Part shown: positions 62,979 through 64,000 of the stretch, one piece after another | Position numbering within the stretch: the stretch's first letter is position 1 | Layout: every line of letters begins with the position of its first letter | Notes under the pieces: model-generated | Databases searched by the model: none | What the model was told of the DNA's origin: nothing | Seen by the model: the letters and a program-made list of their open reading frames with translations, nothing else | Assembly: GCA_900199655.1 (NCBI GenBank) | Contig: FZRE01000014.1 | Span: forward strand, 1-64,000 | DNA from: Prevotellaceae bacterium KH2P17 | GTDB taxonomy: Bacteria > Bacteroidota > Bacteroidia > Bacteroidales > Bacteroidaceae | Length of the DNA: 64,000 nt | Reading direction: 5' to 3' | Made by a program: the position numbers and the translations under genes

Positions 62979-63647
62979 ATGCCATTTCCTATCCATATAG
63001 ACATACTTGACATCATCTTCAAAGGCCTGCTCATCGGCATCATTTCGTCTGCCCCAATGGGTCCTGTAGGTGTGTTGTGTGTACAACGAACGCTGAACAA
63101 AGGCCGATGGTATGGCTTTGTTACGGGCGTGGGAGCCGCTGCGAGCGACATTATCTACGCCCTGATAACGGGTTTGGGCATGAGCTTCGTGATGGATCTG
63201 ATTACCAATCCCACGAACTTCTTCTGGCTGAAGATATCCGGCAGCGTCATTCTGCTGCTCTTCGGAGTCTACTGCTTCAGAAGTGACCCGACGAAGAACA
63301 TGCACATCAGTGGCAAGAAGAAAGGCTCGCTGTGGCACAACGGCATTACGGCTTTCCTTGTGACGTTCTCCAATCCCCTCATCATCTTTCTCTTCATGGC
63401 CGCTTTTGCACAGTTAGGCTTCGTGATACCCAACCGCCCGGTGGAGATGGGGTTTGGCTTTCTGGGCATCATCATCGGCGCACTGGTATGGTGGTTCGGC
63501 CTTACCTGGCTCATTGACAAGGTGCGGGGAAAGTTCGATAACTTCGGTATTCAGATTATCAACAAGGTTATAGGCAGCGTCGTTATCCTGATATCGCTCA
63601 TCATTCTCGTAGGAACGATATTCAATCTCTACACGTTCCATTATTAA
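62979..63647 (+). CDS. LysE/RhtB-family amino-acid exporter
   Basis: A 222-residue inner-membrane protein with six predicted spans. The LysE signature is visible in GLLIGIISSAPMGPVGVLCV (17-36) and RTLNKGRWYGFVTGVGAAAS (38-57), and GITAFLVTFSNPLIIFLFMA lies in the middle. Family members export amino acids or small solutes. Bacteroidetes members are not well characterised, so the substrate is unknown. Confidence 0.88.
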   Translation: MPFPIHIDILDIIFKGLLIGIISSAPMGPVGVLCVQRTLNKGRWYGFVTGVGAAASDIIYALITGLGMSFVMDLITNPTNFFWLKISGSVILLLFGVYCFRSDPTKNMHISGKKKGSLWHNGITAFLVTFSNPLIIFLFMAAFAQLGFVIPNRPVEMGFGFLGIIIGALVWWFGLTWLIDKVRGKFDNFGIQIINKVIGSVVILISLIILVGTIFNLYTFHY

Positions 63648-63691
63648 GGACGGCCGGTGCGCTTGCCATTCATCAGCTTTTTTGCCAATAT

Positions 63692-64000
63692 ATGTACATT
63701 GCTCAGGAACTAAGAAAGAAATCAATAGCCGAATATCTGCTCTACATGTGGCAGATAGAAGACGTCATCCGCGCCTACGACTGTTCGCTTACGCGCATTC
63801 GCAGGGAGTATATCAGCCGGTTCGACTATACCGAAGAACAGAAAGAAGAGGAAGCAGACTGGTTCGGGAACATGGTTACCATGATGAACCAGGAAGGCAA
63901 ACGGGAGAAAGGACACCTGCAAATTAACCAGGTGCTGCTACAGGACATCATCGACCTACACATCCAGTTGCTCGAATCACCCAAGTTTCCGTACTACAAC
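63692..64000 (+). CDS. DUF4924-family protein, 5' part (cut by window end)
   Basis: An ATG at 63692 opens a frame that is still open at 64000 (103 codons). It begins MYIAQELRKKSIAEYLLYMW and continues QIEDVIRAYDCSLTRIRREY. This N-terminus matches the DUF4924 family of Bacteroidetes, mostly helical cytoplasmic proteins of unknown function. It starts 44 bases after the LysE-family stop and may be in the same transcript. Confidence 0.8.
   Translation, partial: MYIAQELRKKSIAEYLLYMWQIEDVIRAYDCSLTRIRREYISRFDYTEEQKEEEADWFGNMVTMMNQEGKREKGHLQINQVLLQDIIDLHIQLLESPKFPYYN

Overview
The window looks like a chromosome segment from a Bacteroidales bacterium, most likely a Prevotella relative. The evidence is Bacteroidetes-type promoters (TTTG, about 20 bases, then TAnnTTTG), a Prevotella-style short MKKxYxxP peptide, a DUF4924 gene, and two large surface-polysaccharide clusters. 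Flanking housekeeping genes have balanced base composition. The middles of the glycan clusters are visibly AT-rich, as expected for exchanged capsule or O-antigen genes.

Layout. 1-614 is one end of an IS3-family (IS150-like) insertion sequence. 615-5077 (+) holds a promoter, a possible leader peptide, rmlA, a Wzc-type tyrosine kinase/co-polymerase with a tyrosine-rich tail, and a small HAD protein. Two hairpins (5102-5251) separate this from cluster A.

Cluster A (33242 down to 5319, - strand) reads in transcription order: long-form UDP-glucose dehydrogenase; an AAA ATPase + DUF4276 pair; a secreted protein and a short peptide; a DegT aminotransferase with an ATP-grasp enzyme; a decayed AAA ATPase with a PD-(D/E)XK-like partner; a PLP enzyme with an ATP-grasp-HAD fusion; a pyruvyltransferase gene carrying a G10 tract; Wzx; glycosyltransferases; a second pyruvyltransferase; an EpsG-type Wzy; an acetyltransferase; a UDP-glucuronate 4-epimerase with a short-form Ugd; and a WecA/MraY-like phospho-sugar transferase.

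Cluster B (55980 down to 34051, - strand) has its own Wzx, Caps_synth and GT-D-type transferases, four O-acyltransferases, GT2/GT4/GT32 glycosyltransferases, an EpsG-type Wzy, a short-chain dehydrogenase, a PglC-like initiating transferase, a separate ATP-grasp/HAD pair, a PglE-like aminotransferase and a PglF/CapD-like 4,6-dehydratase. The two clusters therefore look like two Wzx/Wzy-dependent glycans with different initiating enzymes, sharing the single Wzc seen here. No Wza is present in the window.

57142-64000 is ordinary chromosome: a small outer-membrane barrel, fmt, tsaC, a ClC transporter with CBS domains, a ROK kinase, a LysE-family exporter and a truncated DUF4924 gene. The points most worth a second look are the poly-G tract, the recurring aminotransferase/ATP-grasp(/HAD) modules, the two ATPase/nuclease-like cassettes inside cluster A, and an 83-bp palindromic repeat found twice. 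No tRNA, rRNA or CRISPR array was seen.
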